From Longimicrobium terrae (GTDB taxonomy: Bacteria > Gemmatimonadota > Gemmatimonadetes > Longimicrobiales > Longimicrobiaceae), in NCBI RefSeq assembly GCF_014202995.1, contig NZ_JACHIA010000001.1, positions 682,001 to 746,000 of the forward strand: DNA of 64,000 nt, read 5' to 3'. Positions 18,484 to 27,248 of this stretch are shown here, piece after piece. Numbering within the stretch: position 1 is the first letter of the stretch; each line of letters starts with the position of its first letter. The translations under genes were made by a program, and so were the position numbers. Under the pieces are notes generated by a model. The model saw nothing but the letters and a program-made list of their open reading frames with translations. It ran no database searches and had not been told where the DNA came from.

Positions 18484-19869
18484 TCAGAGCCCGTACCGCT
18501 GCAGCCGCCGGTAGAGCGCGCTGCGCGACAGGCCCAGCGCCTCCGCGGCCTGGCTGACGTTGCCGTCGTGCCGCTGCAGCGCCTTGCGGATCAGCAGCCG
18601 CTCCACCTCTTCCAGCGGCATCTCGTCGATGCTGGCCGCGGCCGCGCCGCCCGCCGTGGGAAGGGACAGGTCCGCCAGCTGAACAGTATCGCCCTGCATG
18701 AGCAGCAGCGCGCGCTCCACCGTGTGCTCCAGCTCGCGGATGTTGCCGGGCCACGAGTAGTCCAGCAGCGCCTGCATGGCCTCCGGCGCAAAGCCGTGCA
18801 CCGTGCGCCCGTAGCGCACCGAGCGCGCGCGCAGGAAGTGGTTGGCCAGCAGCGGCACGTCCTCCCGCCGCGCGCGCAGCGGGGGAAGGCGGATTTCCAC
18901 CGTGTTCAGCCGGTACAGCAGGTCCTCGCGAAAGCGCCCTTCGGCGATTTCGCGCGCCAGATCGGCGTTGGTGGCGGACAGGATGCGCACGTTCGCCCGC
19001 GCGGTGCGCGACGAGCCCACGCGCTGGTACTCGCCCGTCTGCAGCACGCGCAGCAGCTTGGCCTGCAGCTTGGAGCCCAGGGTGCCGATCTCGTCCAGAA
19101 AGAGCGTTCCCCCGTCCGCCATCTCAAAGTACCCCGTGCGGTCGGCCTTGGCGTCGGTGAACGCCCCGCGCACGTGGCCGAACAGCTCGCTTTCAAACAC
19201 GCCTTCCGAGATGCCGCCCGCGTTCACCGTCACCAGCGCGTGGCCGGCGCGGGCGGAGGCGGCGTGAATCCACTGCGCCACCACCTCCTTGCCCGTCCCG
19301 TGCTCGCCGGTGATGAGCACGTTGGCGTCCGACGGGGCCACGCGCTCCATCATCAGCCGCACCGGCTGCATCGCCCTCGACTCGCCGATGAACTCGGGAA
19401 GGCCGCCGCGGCGCAGGCGCCGGTTCTCCTCCTCCAGCCGCCCCGTCTTCTGCAGGGCGCGCCCCAGCTCCACCTGCGCGCGCAGCACGGCCACCAGGCG
19501 GGCGTTGTCCCACGGCTTCTCGATGTAGTCGCGCGCGCCGCGCCGCATGGCCTCCACCGCGCCCTCCACGCTCCCCCACGCGGTCATCACCACGATGGGG
19601 AGGGCGGGATGGACGGCGTTCACCCGCGTGAGCAGGTCCATCCCTTCCCGGCCGGAGGTGGTGTCGCGGGCGTAGTTCAGGTCCAGCAGCAGCGCGTCGA
19701 AGGGCTGCTCCGCGACGGCGGCGGCCACCGCCGCGGGCGACGCCGCGGTGGTGACCTGGAACCCTTCGCCGCGCAGCAGCAGCCGCAGCGCCTGCAGGAT
19801 GTCGGCGCGGTCGTCCGCGACCAGGACGCGCGGCGCGGACGAGGGGGACGGGAGAGACTCGGCTGCCAT
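18484..19869 (-). CDS. NtrC-type sigma-54-dependent response regulator
   Basis: The 461-residue protein has three domains. The receiver (about residues 14-130) has phosphoacceptor Asp63 in LLLDLNYARD and KP at the usual site. The AAA+ domain (about 160-385) has Walker A GEHGTGKE, the sigma-54 contact loop GHVRGAFTDA, Walker B GGTLFLDEIG and RLNTVEIRLPPLRAR. The Fis-type DNA-binding tail ends NVSQAAEALGLSRSALYRRLQRYGL. The contact loop reads GAFTDA rather than the canonical GAFTGA; this variant occurs in functional activators. The ATG at 19869 is only 11 bases after the TolC-type stop, so they share an mRNA. A sigma-54-like promoter at 23843-23857 is a plausible target. Confidence 0.92.
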   Translation of the reverse strand: MAAESLPSPSSAPRVLVADDRADILQALRLLLRGEGFQVTTAASPAAVAAAVAEQPFDALLLDLNYARDTTSGREGMDLLTRVNAVHPALPIVVMTAWGSVEGAVEAMRRGARDYIEKPWDNARLVAVLRAQVELGRALQKTGRLEEENRRLRRGGLPEFIGESRAMQPVRLMMERVAPSDANVLITGEHGTGKEVVAQWIHAASARAGHALVTVNAGGISEGVFESELFGHVRGAFTDAKADRTGYFEMADGGTLFLDEIGTLGSKLQAKLLRVLQTGEYQRVGSSRTARANVRILSATNADLAREIAEGRFREDLLYRLNTVEIRLPPLRARREDVPLLANHFLRARSVRYGRTVHGFAPEAMQALLDYSWPGNIRELEHTVERALLLMQGDTVQLADLSLPTAGGAAAASIDEMPLEEVERLLIRKALQRHDGNVSQAAEALGLSRSALYRRLQRYGL

Positions 19870-19880
19870 GGACCCGGGAA

Positions 19881-21272
19881 TCAGTAGCCGTACGGCAGAA
19901 CGGGAGCGCCGGACGCGCGCTGCAGTTCCGCCAGGGCGCGCAGGGGGGCGAAGCGCGCGGCGACGGCCTGGCGCTCGGCCTCGCGGGCCAGCCCCTCCGC
20001 CTGCAGCCGCTCCACGATGGGCGCCAGCCCCAGCCGGTAGCGCTCCACCGCCGCCTCGCGCTGGCGGGCGGCCAGCACCACGTTGGCCGCCGAGCGCTCC
20101 CGCAGCAGCGCCGCGCGCCCCAGCGTGCCCACGGCGATCTCCACGTCGCGCGCCAGCCCGGCGCGGCGCACGGCCAGCCGCGCCTCCGCGGCCTGCACGG
20201 CGGCGCCCGTGCGGCGGCGCGCGCCCAGGCGCACCCCGGGCTGCTCCAGCAGGTCCCAGGTAAAGTTCACGCCGTACACACCCAGTTCGTTGCGGGGCTG
20301 GTAGGTGAGCGCGTCGCGCGTGGCCCCGTACTCGGAGCGCACCCACTGCGCCCACACGCTCACCGTGGGGATCAGCCGCAGGCGCTCGGCGCTGCGGGCC
20401 AGCCCGGCGGCGGAGCGGCTGGCCCGCAGCGCGGCCAGTTCGCCGCTCTCATCCACCACCCGCCGGCGTAGCGCATCGGCGTCGGGGAGCGAGGCGGCGT
20501 CGGGAATGGCCGGTTCCGCCAGCGGGCCGGACAGCGGCGCGTCCGGCCCCAGGTACTGCTGCAGGGCCAGCCGCCGGGTCTGCGACGTGGTCTGCGCCTC
20601 CATCAGCGCCAACTCCGCGTCCCCCACGCCCAGCCGCGCCTGCAGCACGTCCAGCTCCGGCACGCTCCCCACCGACAGCCGTCCCTCGGCAATGCGCAGC
20701 AGTTCGTCCGCACGTTCTTTTTCCGCCGTGCGCAGGTCCAGCAGCGCCTGCGCCTCCAGCGCGTCCAGGTACGCCAGCGTGATTTCGGCGGCGATGCGCG
20801 CGCGGGCGCCGTCCAGCGTGCGGTCTCCCGCGGCGGCCTCGGCGTTGGCGGCGCGGATCTGCATCATCGCGGAGGGATCGATGATCTGCCAGCGCGCGGT
20901 GAGGGCGGCGTCCGTTCCGTAGCTGTTGCGCAGGTCGATCAGCGAGTCCGGCAGGTTCACGATGCCGCCGGTGATGGGGTCGCTTACGGTGCGCTGAAGC
21001 ACGCCCGTCTGCACCAGCCCCACCTGCATCTGCACCGTGGGAAGCAGCCGCCCCCACCCCTCCCAGCGGCCGGCCTGCGTGGTGCGCTGCTGCGCCTGCG
21101 CCTCCTGGATGGCGGGGCTGGCGGCCACGCCCCGCCGCACCGCCTGCTCCAGCGTCAGCACCCCGGGCCCGGCCGGCGTCTCCTGCGCACGCGCGCGCGC
21201 CGCCGGGATGGCGAGGAACAGGAAGAGCGCGGCCGCGCCGATGCGGCGGGTGCGTCGAACGTGCGTCATCAT
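19881..21272 (-). CDS. TolC-family outer-membrane efflux channel
   Basis: The 463-residue protein begins with a signal peptide (MMTHVRRTRRIGAAALFLFL to ARAQE). Two long alpha-helical repeats follow, as in TolC/OprM. Recognisable family stretches include LTLEQAVRRGVAASPAIQEA, LTARWQIIDPSAM, ITLAYLDALEAQALLDLRTAE and LGVYGVNFTWDLLEQPGVR. It would form the outer-membrane duct for the MacA/MacB-type pump encoded upstream in the same direction. Start chosen at the ATG pair 21272/21269, which places the signal peptide first. Its stop is 11 bases from the start of the response regulator. Confidence 0.9.
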   Translation of the reverse strand: MMTHVRRTRRIGAAALFLFLAIPAARARAQETPAGPGVLTLEQAVRRGVAASPAIQEAQAQQRTTQAGRWEGWGRLLPTVQMQVGLVQTGVLQRTVSDPITGGIVNLPDSLIDLRNSYGTDAALTARWQIIDPSAMMQIRAANAEAAAGDRTLDGARARIAAEITLAYLDALEAQALLDLRTAEKERADELLRIAEGRLSVGSVPELDVLQARLGVGDAELALMEAQTTSQTRRLALQQYLGPDAPLSGPLAEPAIPDAASLPDADALRRRVVDESGELAALRASRSAAGLARSAERLRLIPTVSVWAQWVRSEYGATRDALTYQPRNELGVYGVNFTWDLLEQPGVRLGARRRTGAAVQAAEARLAVRRAGLARDVEIAVGTLGRAALLRERSAANVVLAARQREAAVERYRLGLAPIVERLQAEGLAREAERQAVAARFAPLRALAELQRASGAPVLPYGY

Positions 21273-21484
21273 CGAACGTTGCCTGCGAATGCGGTTGCGG
21301 CGGCCACCCGGCCCCGTCAAGCGTGGTTGCGGAAAGGCGGATCCCCGGGCCGCGGCGCGCGGCCGCAGCCCGGGCGGAAGTTCATCGTCCGCGGGATCCG
21401 TCTGGATGGGAATCCGTCCGTCTGGATGAGAAACTGTCCGTCTCGATGGGAGTCGGTGCCGGAGCGTGATTCGTGTGGTTCGAT

Positions 21485-21690
21485 GGGTGCCGCTCGCGCG
21501 GAAAGGCCCCCTCTCCCCGGCCCTCTCCCCCGCTCCGCGGGGGAAAGGGAGACCTCAGGGCGCGGGCTGTCACCGGCATGCGCCCGCCGCTCCCATCCGG
21601 CGGTTGAAACCGCACCTCGAAACACGCAAAGTCCGCCTGCGCGGGCTGCGGCGAGGCGTTCCGGCGCGCGGCGGCGAATCAACCCGCTCG
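21485..21690. repeat. Mosaic intergenic repeat, copy 5 (partial)
   Basis: This copy has the CCGCTCCGCGGGGGAAAGG dyad, then GCGGTTGAAACCGCACCTC and AAAGTCCGCCTGCGCGGGCT. The leading palindrome and the last module are missing. Just before it (about 21396-21455) lie three short imperfect repeats of the type CCGTCTGGATGGGAA. Nothing else is recognised in the 493-base gap 21273-21765. Confidence 0.7.
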
Positions 21691-21765
21691 CGCATCCGGA
21701 ACCCGCCGTCCACCGGCGGCTGGCGCGGGCAGGTTTCCCGGCCGTCCAAACGAATCAGACGGAGA

Positions 21766-22500
21766 TCAGAGCGCGGCGGACGCGTGGCGCTCCGCAGCGG
21801 CGGCGCCGGCGCGCTCGTCGCGCACGATCTGCCCGTCGAACAGGTGCACGGTGCGCTCGGCGTGCTCGGCGTAGCGGGGATCGTGCGTCACCATGCAGAC
21901 GGTGGCGCCTTCCTGGTGCAGCTCGCGCAGCAGCGCCATCACCGACTCGCCGTTCACCGAGTCCAGGTTGCCCGTCGGTTCGTCCGCCAGCAGCACGCTG
22001 GGCTTGCCCGCGATTGCGCGCGCCACGGCCACGCGCTGCTGCTGACCACCGGAAAGCTGCGCGGGATAGTGGTTCACCCGGTGCGCCATCCCCACCCGCT
22101 CCAGCGCCTCCAGCACGCGCTGCTTGCGCTCCGCCGCCGGCATCTTCCGGTAGGTCAGCGGCAGTTCCACGTTTTCCTGCACGCTCAGGTCGCCGATCAG
22201 GTTGAAGGCCTGAAAGACGAAGCCGATTTCGCGGTTGCGGATGTGGGCGCGCTGCGCGGCCGTCAGCCGGGCCACCGAGTGCCCGTTCAGCTGGTACTCG
22301 CCGCCGGTGGGGCTGTCCAGCAGGCCCAGGATGGAAAGCAGCGTGGTCTTGCCGCCGCCCGACGGCCCGGCGATGGCCAGGTATTCTCCCTCGCGCACCT
22401 CCAGGTGCACGTTGGCCAGCGCGTGCGTCTCCACCTCGTCGGTGTAGAATACCTTGGTCACGCCCTCGAGCCGGATGAGGGCCTTGGATTGCTGTTCCAC
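21766..22500 (-). CDS. MacB/LolD-type ABC transporter ATP-binding protein
   Basis: The 244-residue protein is a complete nucleotide-binding domain. It has Walker [10 protein letters not shown] (about residue 48), Q-loop FVFQAFNLI, signature [14 protein letters not shown], Walker [13 protein letters not shown] and H-loop VTHDP. The GNLD ending and [14 protein letters not shown] are typical of the MacB/LolD/FtsE group, which energises mechanotransmission rather than classical transport. It starts at GTG 22500, 35 bases after the adaptor stop. The permease partner is probably the orphan MacB-type permease at 24568-26991. Confidence 0.92.
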   Translation of the reverse strand: MEQQSKALIRLEGVTKVFYTDEVETHALANVHLEVREGEYLAIAGPSGGGKTTLLSILGLLDSPTGGEYQLNGHSVARLTAAQRAHIRNREIGFVFQAFNLIGDLSVQENVELPLTYRKMPAAERKQRVLEALERVGMAHRVNHYPAQLSGGQQQRVAVARAIAGKPSVLLADEPTGNLDSVNGESVMALLRELHQEGATVCMVTHDPRYAEHAERTVHLFDGQIVRDERAGAAAAERHASAAL

Positions 22501-22535
22501 GGGGATTCGCTTTCGGTTGGGTTTGATGGATGGGC

Positions 22536-23780
22536 TCAGCGCAGGCGGACCTTCTTGGAGCGGTCCCACGCGGTCATGTCCGACAGAATCACCACGTCGC
22601 CCTCGCGCAGCCCGCTGAGCACCTCGACGGTGTTCACGGAGCTGCGGCCCAGGCGCACGTCGGTGCGGGCGGCGGTGCGGCCGCCCTCTTCCACCCGGAA
22701 CATTCCCAGGGTGCCGCCGGCCTGCCCGTACGCCGGGCGGTCCACGTACAGCACGTTGGGAATGCGCTCGATCTCGATCACCCCGTCCACGCTCAGGTCG
22801 GGGCGGGCGCCGCGCGGCAGCTCGCCCTCCAGCGTGACGTCGACGGTGACGGAGCCATCCTGCACGGCCGGATCGATGCGCGACACGCGGCCCTGGGCGA
22901 TTCCGTTGCGCGTGTCGATGCGGGCCGTCTGGCCCACCACCAGGTCGCGCGCCTGCGTTTCGGGAATGCGGAGCTGCGCCTTGAGGCGGCCGGGGCGCAC
23001 GACGACCGCCAGCGGCGATCCCGGCGTCACCCACTGCCCTTCCTGCAGGGGAAGCTCGCGCACCACGCCGTCGGTGCCGGCCAGCACGCGCATGCTTTCC
23101 ACGTATCCGCGCTGAAAGTCCGACAGGCCGCGCAGCCGCTCCACCTGCGTCTGCTGGGCGGAAAGCTGGTCGCGCATGCTCTGCGAAAGAAAGCGCAGGC
23201 GCTGCTCTTCCACCCGCAGGCGGCTGGACAGCTCTTCGGCGCGGTCTTCGGAGCGCTGCAGCTCCATGCGCGAGATCAGACCCCGGCCGGCCAGCTCACG
23301 GTTGGCTACGGCCTGGCGCTCGGCCTCGCGCTGGTCGGCGCGCACGGTGGCCACGGCGGCCTCCTGCGTAAGGCGCTGGTTTTCCAGCGTGGCGCCCAGG
23401 GTGGTCTTGTCGGCCTCGGCGCCCACCAGCTGGCGCTGCGCCTCCAGCGCGTCGCGCTGCACGTCGGCGTTGCTCAGCACCAGCAGCGGCGTTCCGGGCT
23501 GCACCGTCATGCCGGGCTGCACCAGAATGCGCTCCACGCGGCCGGCGGTCACGGCCGACACCCAGCGGATCTGCTCGGGAACCAGCGTGCCGGGGCCGCG
23601 CACCTCGCGCATCATGGTGCCGCGCTTGACGGTGTCCGTCCACACGGATGCGCCGTCCAGCTTGGGCGCGGCCGGCTCCATGCGGGCCAGGGCCACGGTG
23701 GCCACCGCCAGCACCATGGCGACGGCGCCACCGATCACATAGCGGCGGGGGGTGGTTCTGGGAGCGCGCGGAATATCCAC
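22536..23780 (-). CDS. MacA/HlyD-type periplasmic adaptor
   Basis: The 414-residue protein has an N-terminal membrane anchor (about residues 14-33) after a basic PRRYV stretch. It then shows the barrel-sandwich (lipoyl-like) half VTAGRVERILVQPGMTVQPG. A long coiled-coil hairpin follows (about 105-225, rich in Gln, Glu, Arg and Leu). The second half-motif is VLAGTDGVVRELPLQEGQWV, and a beta-barrel domain comes last. It would bridge the inner-membrane MacB-type permease and the TolC-type channel. GTG at 23780 is preceded by AAGAAGG at good spacing. A sigma-54-like promoter lies about 63 bases upstream. Confidence 0.9.
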   Translation of the reverse strand: MDIPRAPRTTPRRYVIGGAVAMVLAVATVALARMEPAAPKLDGASVWTDTVKRGTMMREVRGPGTLVPEQIRWVSAVTAGRVERILVQPGMTVQPGTPLLVLSNADVQRDALEAQRQLVGAEADKTTLGATLENQRLTQEAAVATVRADQREAERQAVANRELAGRGLISRMELQRSEDRAEELSSRLRVEEQRLRFLSQSMRDQLSAQQTQVERLRGLSDFQRGYVESMRVLAGTDGVVRELPLQEGQWVTPGSPLAVVVRPGRLKAQLRIPETQARDLVVGQTARIDTRNGIAQGRVSRIDPAVQDGSVTVDVTLEGELPRGARPDLSVDGVIEIERIPNVLYVDRPAYGQAGGTLGMFRVEEGGRTAARTDVRLGRSSVNTVEVLSGLREGDVVILSDMTAWDRSKKVRLR

Positions 23781-23842
23781 GAGATTACCTTCTTGAAAGC
23801 AGATTCCTGAGTGTTGGCGGGCTTTCGCGGAGCCCGGAAAAG

Positions 23843-23857
23843 GCAAGGACAGGTCCA
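23843..23857 (-). promoter_or_regulatory. Candidate sigma-54 promoter of the adaptor-ATPase-TolC-regulator unit
   Basis: On the minus strand the sequence TGGACC, five bases, then TTGC matches the -24/-12 pattern TGGCAC-N5-TTGC. It preserves the essential GG and GC with the required ten-base spacing. It lies about 63 bases before the GTG of the adaptor. The same transcript encodes an NtrC-type activator, so autoregulation is a natural reading. The two mismatches fall in the less conserved part of the -24 box. Confidence 0.42.
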
Positions 23858-24322
23858 TCCGGCCCGACCACGCCAAACACCACCATTGCAAGCACTTACG
23901 TCATTCGATGGCGGGGCGTGGGGCCAAAAGGTGTCCGGTTGTGGGATTCCGCTGTCGCGCATCCGGTTACCGCGGCCCATCCGCTGGCCCTTCATCCCCC
24001 GATACACGTCCGCCAAGCAGCGTCCGAGTCCTTCTGTGCCACCCGTCGTTGTCCCGCGCGTCCGGCAGATCCACCTCGTTCCCCGTCCGGCGCGCGGCGG
24101 CCCATCACGACGACGCTGCTGTCGATGGATGACCTTCCGCAACGCCCTGTCCGGAGCGGGGCCGCAGGGTGTCCGCGCGGCGCGATCCGCGAAACGTCAG
24201 GCGCGCTGGATGACGACGCCGGGGCACGGCGACGCGCCCACCACGCGCAAGAAAGCCGCGGGCCGGGTCACCCACGCGTGCCTGGTGGGGTGCAAAGCGC
24301 TGCTGTTCGATTGTGGGACAAT

Positions 24323-24351
24323 GTATAAGCTTGTCGGGAAAAACATGCAAG
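24323..24351 (-). promoter_or_regulatory. Weak sigma-70-like promoter in AT-richer block
   Basis: On the minus strand TTGCAT and TATACA are separated by 17 bases, pointing towards the adaptor gene more than 500 bases away. The match to consensus is poor in the -35 box. It is listed because this is one of the few AT-rich spots in the region. Confidence 0.25.
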
Positions 24352-24518
24352 TACACCCCCACCCACATTGCGCCACCCAAACGCTCCGCATCCACAAAAT
24401 CCCCTGCGGAATAGCGTTTTCCGCCACCCAGGCGCGACCGGCCCCACGATCGCCCTCACCATATACTTTTGTTTTACGTCGCAATACGTGCGCGCTGCGA
24501 ACACCCGCGACATGCACG

Positions 24519-24562
24519 ATGCCGGTTTCGCCCCGCCCGCGTGGACGAGGCGAAACCGGCAT
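24519..24562 (-). terminator. Hairpin after the MacB-type permease gene
   Basis: ATGCCGGTTTCGCC and GGCGAAACCGGCAT form a perfect 14-base stem around a 16-base loop, starting six bases after the permease stop on the minus strand. No T-run follows, so termination may be incomplete or factor-dependent. Confidence 0.5.
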
Positions 24563-24567
24563 CTCGG

Positions 24568-26991
24568 TCAGTCCGCGCGCAACGCCTGCGTGGGCTCGAT
24601 GCGGGCGGCGCCGCGAGCGGGAAGCCAGCTGGCCACCAGCGCCACCACGCCCAGCAGCAGCGCCGCGCCGATAAAGGTGGCCGGGTCCGCCGGGCGCACC
24701 TGAAAGAGCATGGACGCCATCAGCCGGGTGAGCAGCAGCGCGCCGAACGCGCCCACCAGGATTCCGGCGCCGGTGGGCAGCGCCGAGCGACCCACCACCA
24801 TCTGCACCACGTCGCGAGAGCGCGCGCCCAGCGCCATGCGGATGCCGATCTCCGTCTTGCGGCGCGTGACCGTGTAGGCGACGACGCCGTACAGCCCCAG
24901 CGCCGCCAGCAGCACCGCCACCCCGCCGAACAGCGTGAGCAGGATGGTGAAGAAGCGCGGCTGCGCCACCGTGTCGGCCATGGCGCTGCTCAGCGGGCGC
25001 ACCTCGGCCAGCGGCTGCAGCGGGTCCACGCCGTGGATGGCCTTGCGGACGGCGGCCGCCATCAGCGCCGGGTCGCCGGAGGTGCGGATGAACAGCTGGG
25101 TGGCGGAGCGCGGCGCCACGCCGAAGGGAAAGTACACGGTGGGCTGCGGATCGGCGGCCAATCCCTCGGTGCGCACGTCGCCCACCACGCCGATGATGGT
25201 GAACGGCGTTTCGCCCAGGCTCACCGTCTGCCCCACCGGGTCCGCGCCCGGCCAGTAGCGGCGCGACGCCGCCTGGTCAATCATCAGCACCGCGGGCGAT
25301 TCTTCCAGGTCGTCGTTGGCCTCGAACGTACGGCCGCGCAGCAGCGGAATGCCCAGCGCGGAAAAGTAGCCCGGGCTCACGATGAGCGTGCCCGACGCGG
25401 GGCTCATGGTGGCGTCGGCCCCGGTGCGGCCGGGAAGGGTGAACTCGTACGCCTCTCCCCCGCCCTGCAGCGGCTGCGTCTTGGCCGCGCCCACCGCGTT
25501 CACCCCGGGAAGCTCCCCCAGCGTGCGGATGAGCTCGTTGCGGTAGACGTTCTTGGCCAGCCCGTCGTAGCGGTCTTCCGGAATCTCCAGCGAGGCCAGC
25601 AGCACCTGCTCCGAGCGGAAGCCGGGATCCACCGACACCAGCTTCCAGAACGACTTCACCAGCAGCCCGGCGCCCACCAGCAGCACCATGGCGGCGGCGG
25701 TCTGCGCCATCACCAGCACGGCGCGGGTGGTGCCGCCGCGGCGCTCGCTGCCGCCGCGCCCGCCGTCGCGCAGCGTGTCGGAGGTGGAGCCGCGGGCCGC
25801 GCGCAGCGCCGGCACCATCCCGAAAAGGACGGCAGTGACGATGGAAAGGAGGAGGGCAAAGACGGCCACGCGCGCGTCGATCCCCACCTCTTCCGGACGG
25901 GGGATGGTGCCCGCGCTCAGCCGCAGCAGCGCGCGGACGCCCACCACCGCCAGCAACAGCCCCAGCACGCCGCCCATCAGTGCCAGCACGAGGCTTTCGG
26001 TGAGCATCTGGCGCACCAGCCGGCCCCGCCCGGCGCCCATGGCGGTGCGCACGGCCAGCTCGCGCTCGCGCGCCGAGGCGCGGGCCAGAAGCAGGTTGGC
26101 GAGGTTGGCGCACGCCACCAGGAGGACGAGAACCACGGTGCCCAGCAGCACCAGCAGCGCCGGCCGCACCGGGCCCACCACGCTGTCGCGCAGCGTTTCC
26201 AGCCGGGCGCGTCCCCATCCCTCGTTGGTGTCGGTGTGCTCCGCGGCCAGGCGCGCCAGCACCGCGTTCACCGATCCCAGCGCCGCCTCGGGCGAGGTGC
26301 CCGGACGCAGCCGCCCCACCACGTTCATCCACCGCAGCCCGCGCTCACGCGGAATGTCGTCTTCCCCGATCAGCGAGATGGGGACCCACGCCTCCACCTC
26401 CGTGGCGGGGAATGAGAAGCTGGGCGGCATCACCCCGACCACGGTGAACGGCTCGCCCTGCAGGGTGATGGTGCGCCCCACCAGCGAGCGGTCGGCGTTG
26501 AAGCGGCCGCGCCACATGGCGTCGCTCAGCACCACGACGCGGTCCGCGCCGGGAACGTTCTCCTCCGGGCGCAGCGTGCGGCCCAGGGCGGCGTTCACTC
26601 CCATGACGGGAAAGAACTCCTTGGACACGTGCGAAGCCTGCACCTGCGCCGGCTCGCCGTTGCTGGTGAGGTTGAGCGCCGCGTCGCCGGCCTGGTACAG
26701 GTAGCCGGCCAGCGCCTCGAAGCCGGTAGCCCCGGCCTGCAGGTCTTCCAGGTCCTGCGGGCTGAAGGGGCCGCCCTCCGCCGCCTTTTCGGGGTGCGTG
26801 TGGTGCAGCCGCACCAGCTGGTCCGGGTCGCGGAACGGCAGGGGCCGCAGCAGCACCCCGTTCACCACGCTGAAGATGGCGGTGTTGAGCCCGATGCCCA
26901 GGGCCAGGGTGAACACCGCCACCAGCGCAAAGCCGGGGGAGCGGCGCAGCGTGCGCAGCGCGTAGCGAAGGTCCTGCAGCAGGGTGTCCAT
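24568..26991 (-). CDS. Orphan duplicated MacB-type permease (ADOP family)
   Basis: The 807-residue protein begins [20 protein letters not shown], the signature N-terminus of the large duplicated FtsX/MacB permeases found in Acidobacteria and Gemmatimonadota. Each half has an extracytoplasmic MacB-PCD domain (for example [20 protein letters not shown] and [20 protein letters not shown]) and an FtsX domain ([30 protein letters not shown] and the later [20 protein letters not shown]). There is no ATPase domain. The MacB-type ATPase and the adaptor encoded downstream in the same direction are the obvious partners. It would act as a tripartite exporter of a peptide, lipid or antibiotic. Nearness to the NRPS operon suggests, but does not prove, export of that product. 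Confidence 0.9.
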   Translation of the reverse strand: MDTLLQDLRYALRTLRRSPGFALVAVFTLALGIGLNTAIFSVVNGVLLRPLPFRDPDQLVRLHHTHPEKAAEGGPFSPQDLEDLQAGATGFEALAGYLYQAGDAALNLTSNGEPAQVQASHVSKEFFPVMGVNAALGRTLRPEENVPGADRVVVLSDAMWRGRFNADRSLVGRTITLQGEPFTVVGVMPPSFSFPATEVEAWVPISLIGEDDIPRERGLRWMNVVGRLRPGTSPEAALGSVNAVLARLAAEHTDTNEGWGRARLETLRDSVVGPVRPALLVLLGTVVLVLLVACANLANLLLARASARERELAVRTAMGAGRGRLVRQMLTESLVLALMGGVLGLLLAVVGVRALLRLSAGTIPRPEEVGIDARVAVFALLLSIVTAVLFGMVPALRAARGSTSDTLRDGGRGGSERRGGTTRAVLVMAQTAAAMVLLVGAGLLVKSFWKLVSVDPGFRSEQVLLASLEIPEDRYDGLAKNVYRNELIRTLGELPGVNAVGAAKTQPLQGGGEAYEFTLPGRTGADATMSPASGTLIVSPGYFSALGIPLLRGRTFEANDDLEESPAVLMIDQAASRRYWPGADPVGQTVSLGETPFTIIGVVGDVRTEGLAADPQPTVYFPFGVAPRSATQLFIRTSGDPALMAAAVRKAIHGVDPLQPLAEVRPLSSAMADTVAQPRFFTILLTLFGGVAVLLAALGLYGVVAYTVTRRKTEIGIRMALGARSRDVVQMVVGRSALPTGAGILVGAFGALLLTRLMASMLFQVRPADPATFIGAALLLGVVALVASWLPARGAARIEPTQALRAD

Positions 26992-27248
26992 CGGTCTGTC
27001 GCGGTAAGGCGGTAGGGAGGGGCGGAGGGTGCGGAACCCCCACGCGGGTGCGGAGACGGCGCACGCCCGTACAAGGCGAAGCGCGTGCCGGTCTCCCGTT
27101 CAGGTCAAGTCGTTGCGCCGCATCCACATGACGTTTCGCGGACCGCGCGGGACCGTCCGCTGGCGGAACGGGGCCGTCCCATAAGCGGACACTTCCCGCG
27201 ATTCATCCGCGGAAAACGGTCTCCGCCGACAGCGGCCGTCCGCGCCGG

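Larger units (their letters stand above)
23781..24567. other. 787-base intergenic region between permease and adaptor genes
   Basis: The region contains no convincing gene. It holds the hairpin after the permease (24519-24562), an AT-richer block around 24300-24490 with a sigma-70-like box pair, and a sigma-54-like box close to the adaptor start. Its length and promoter-like content suggest that adaptor, ATPase, channel and regulators are transcribed independently of the permease. Confidence 0.5.

Noticed and set aside
24568-26991. Full MacB (ATPase plus permease) in one chain
   Set aside because: No Walker A, signature or Walker B motif exists in this protein; it consists of two permease halves only.
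27187-27212. Terminator of the biosynthetic operon
   Set aside because: The TTCCCGCG/CGCGGAA dyad has a bulge and no T-run, so I do not count it as a terminator.
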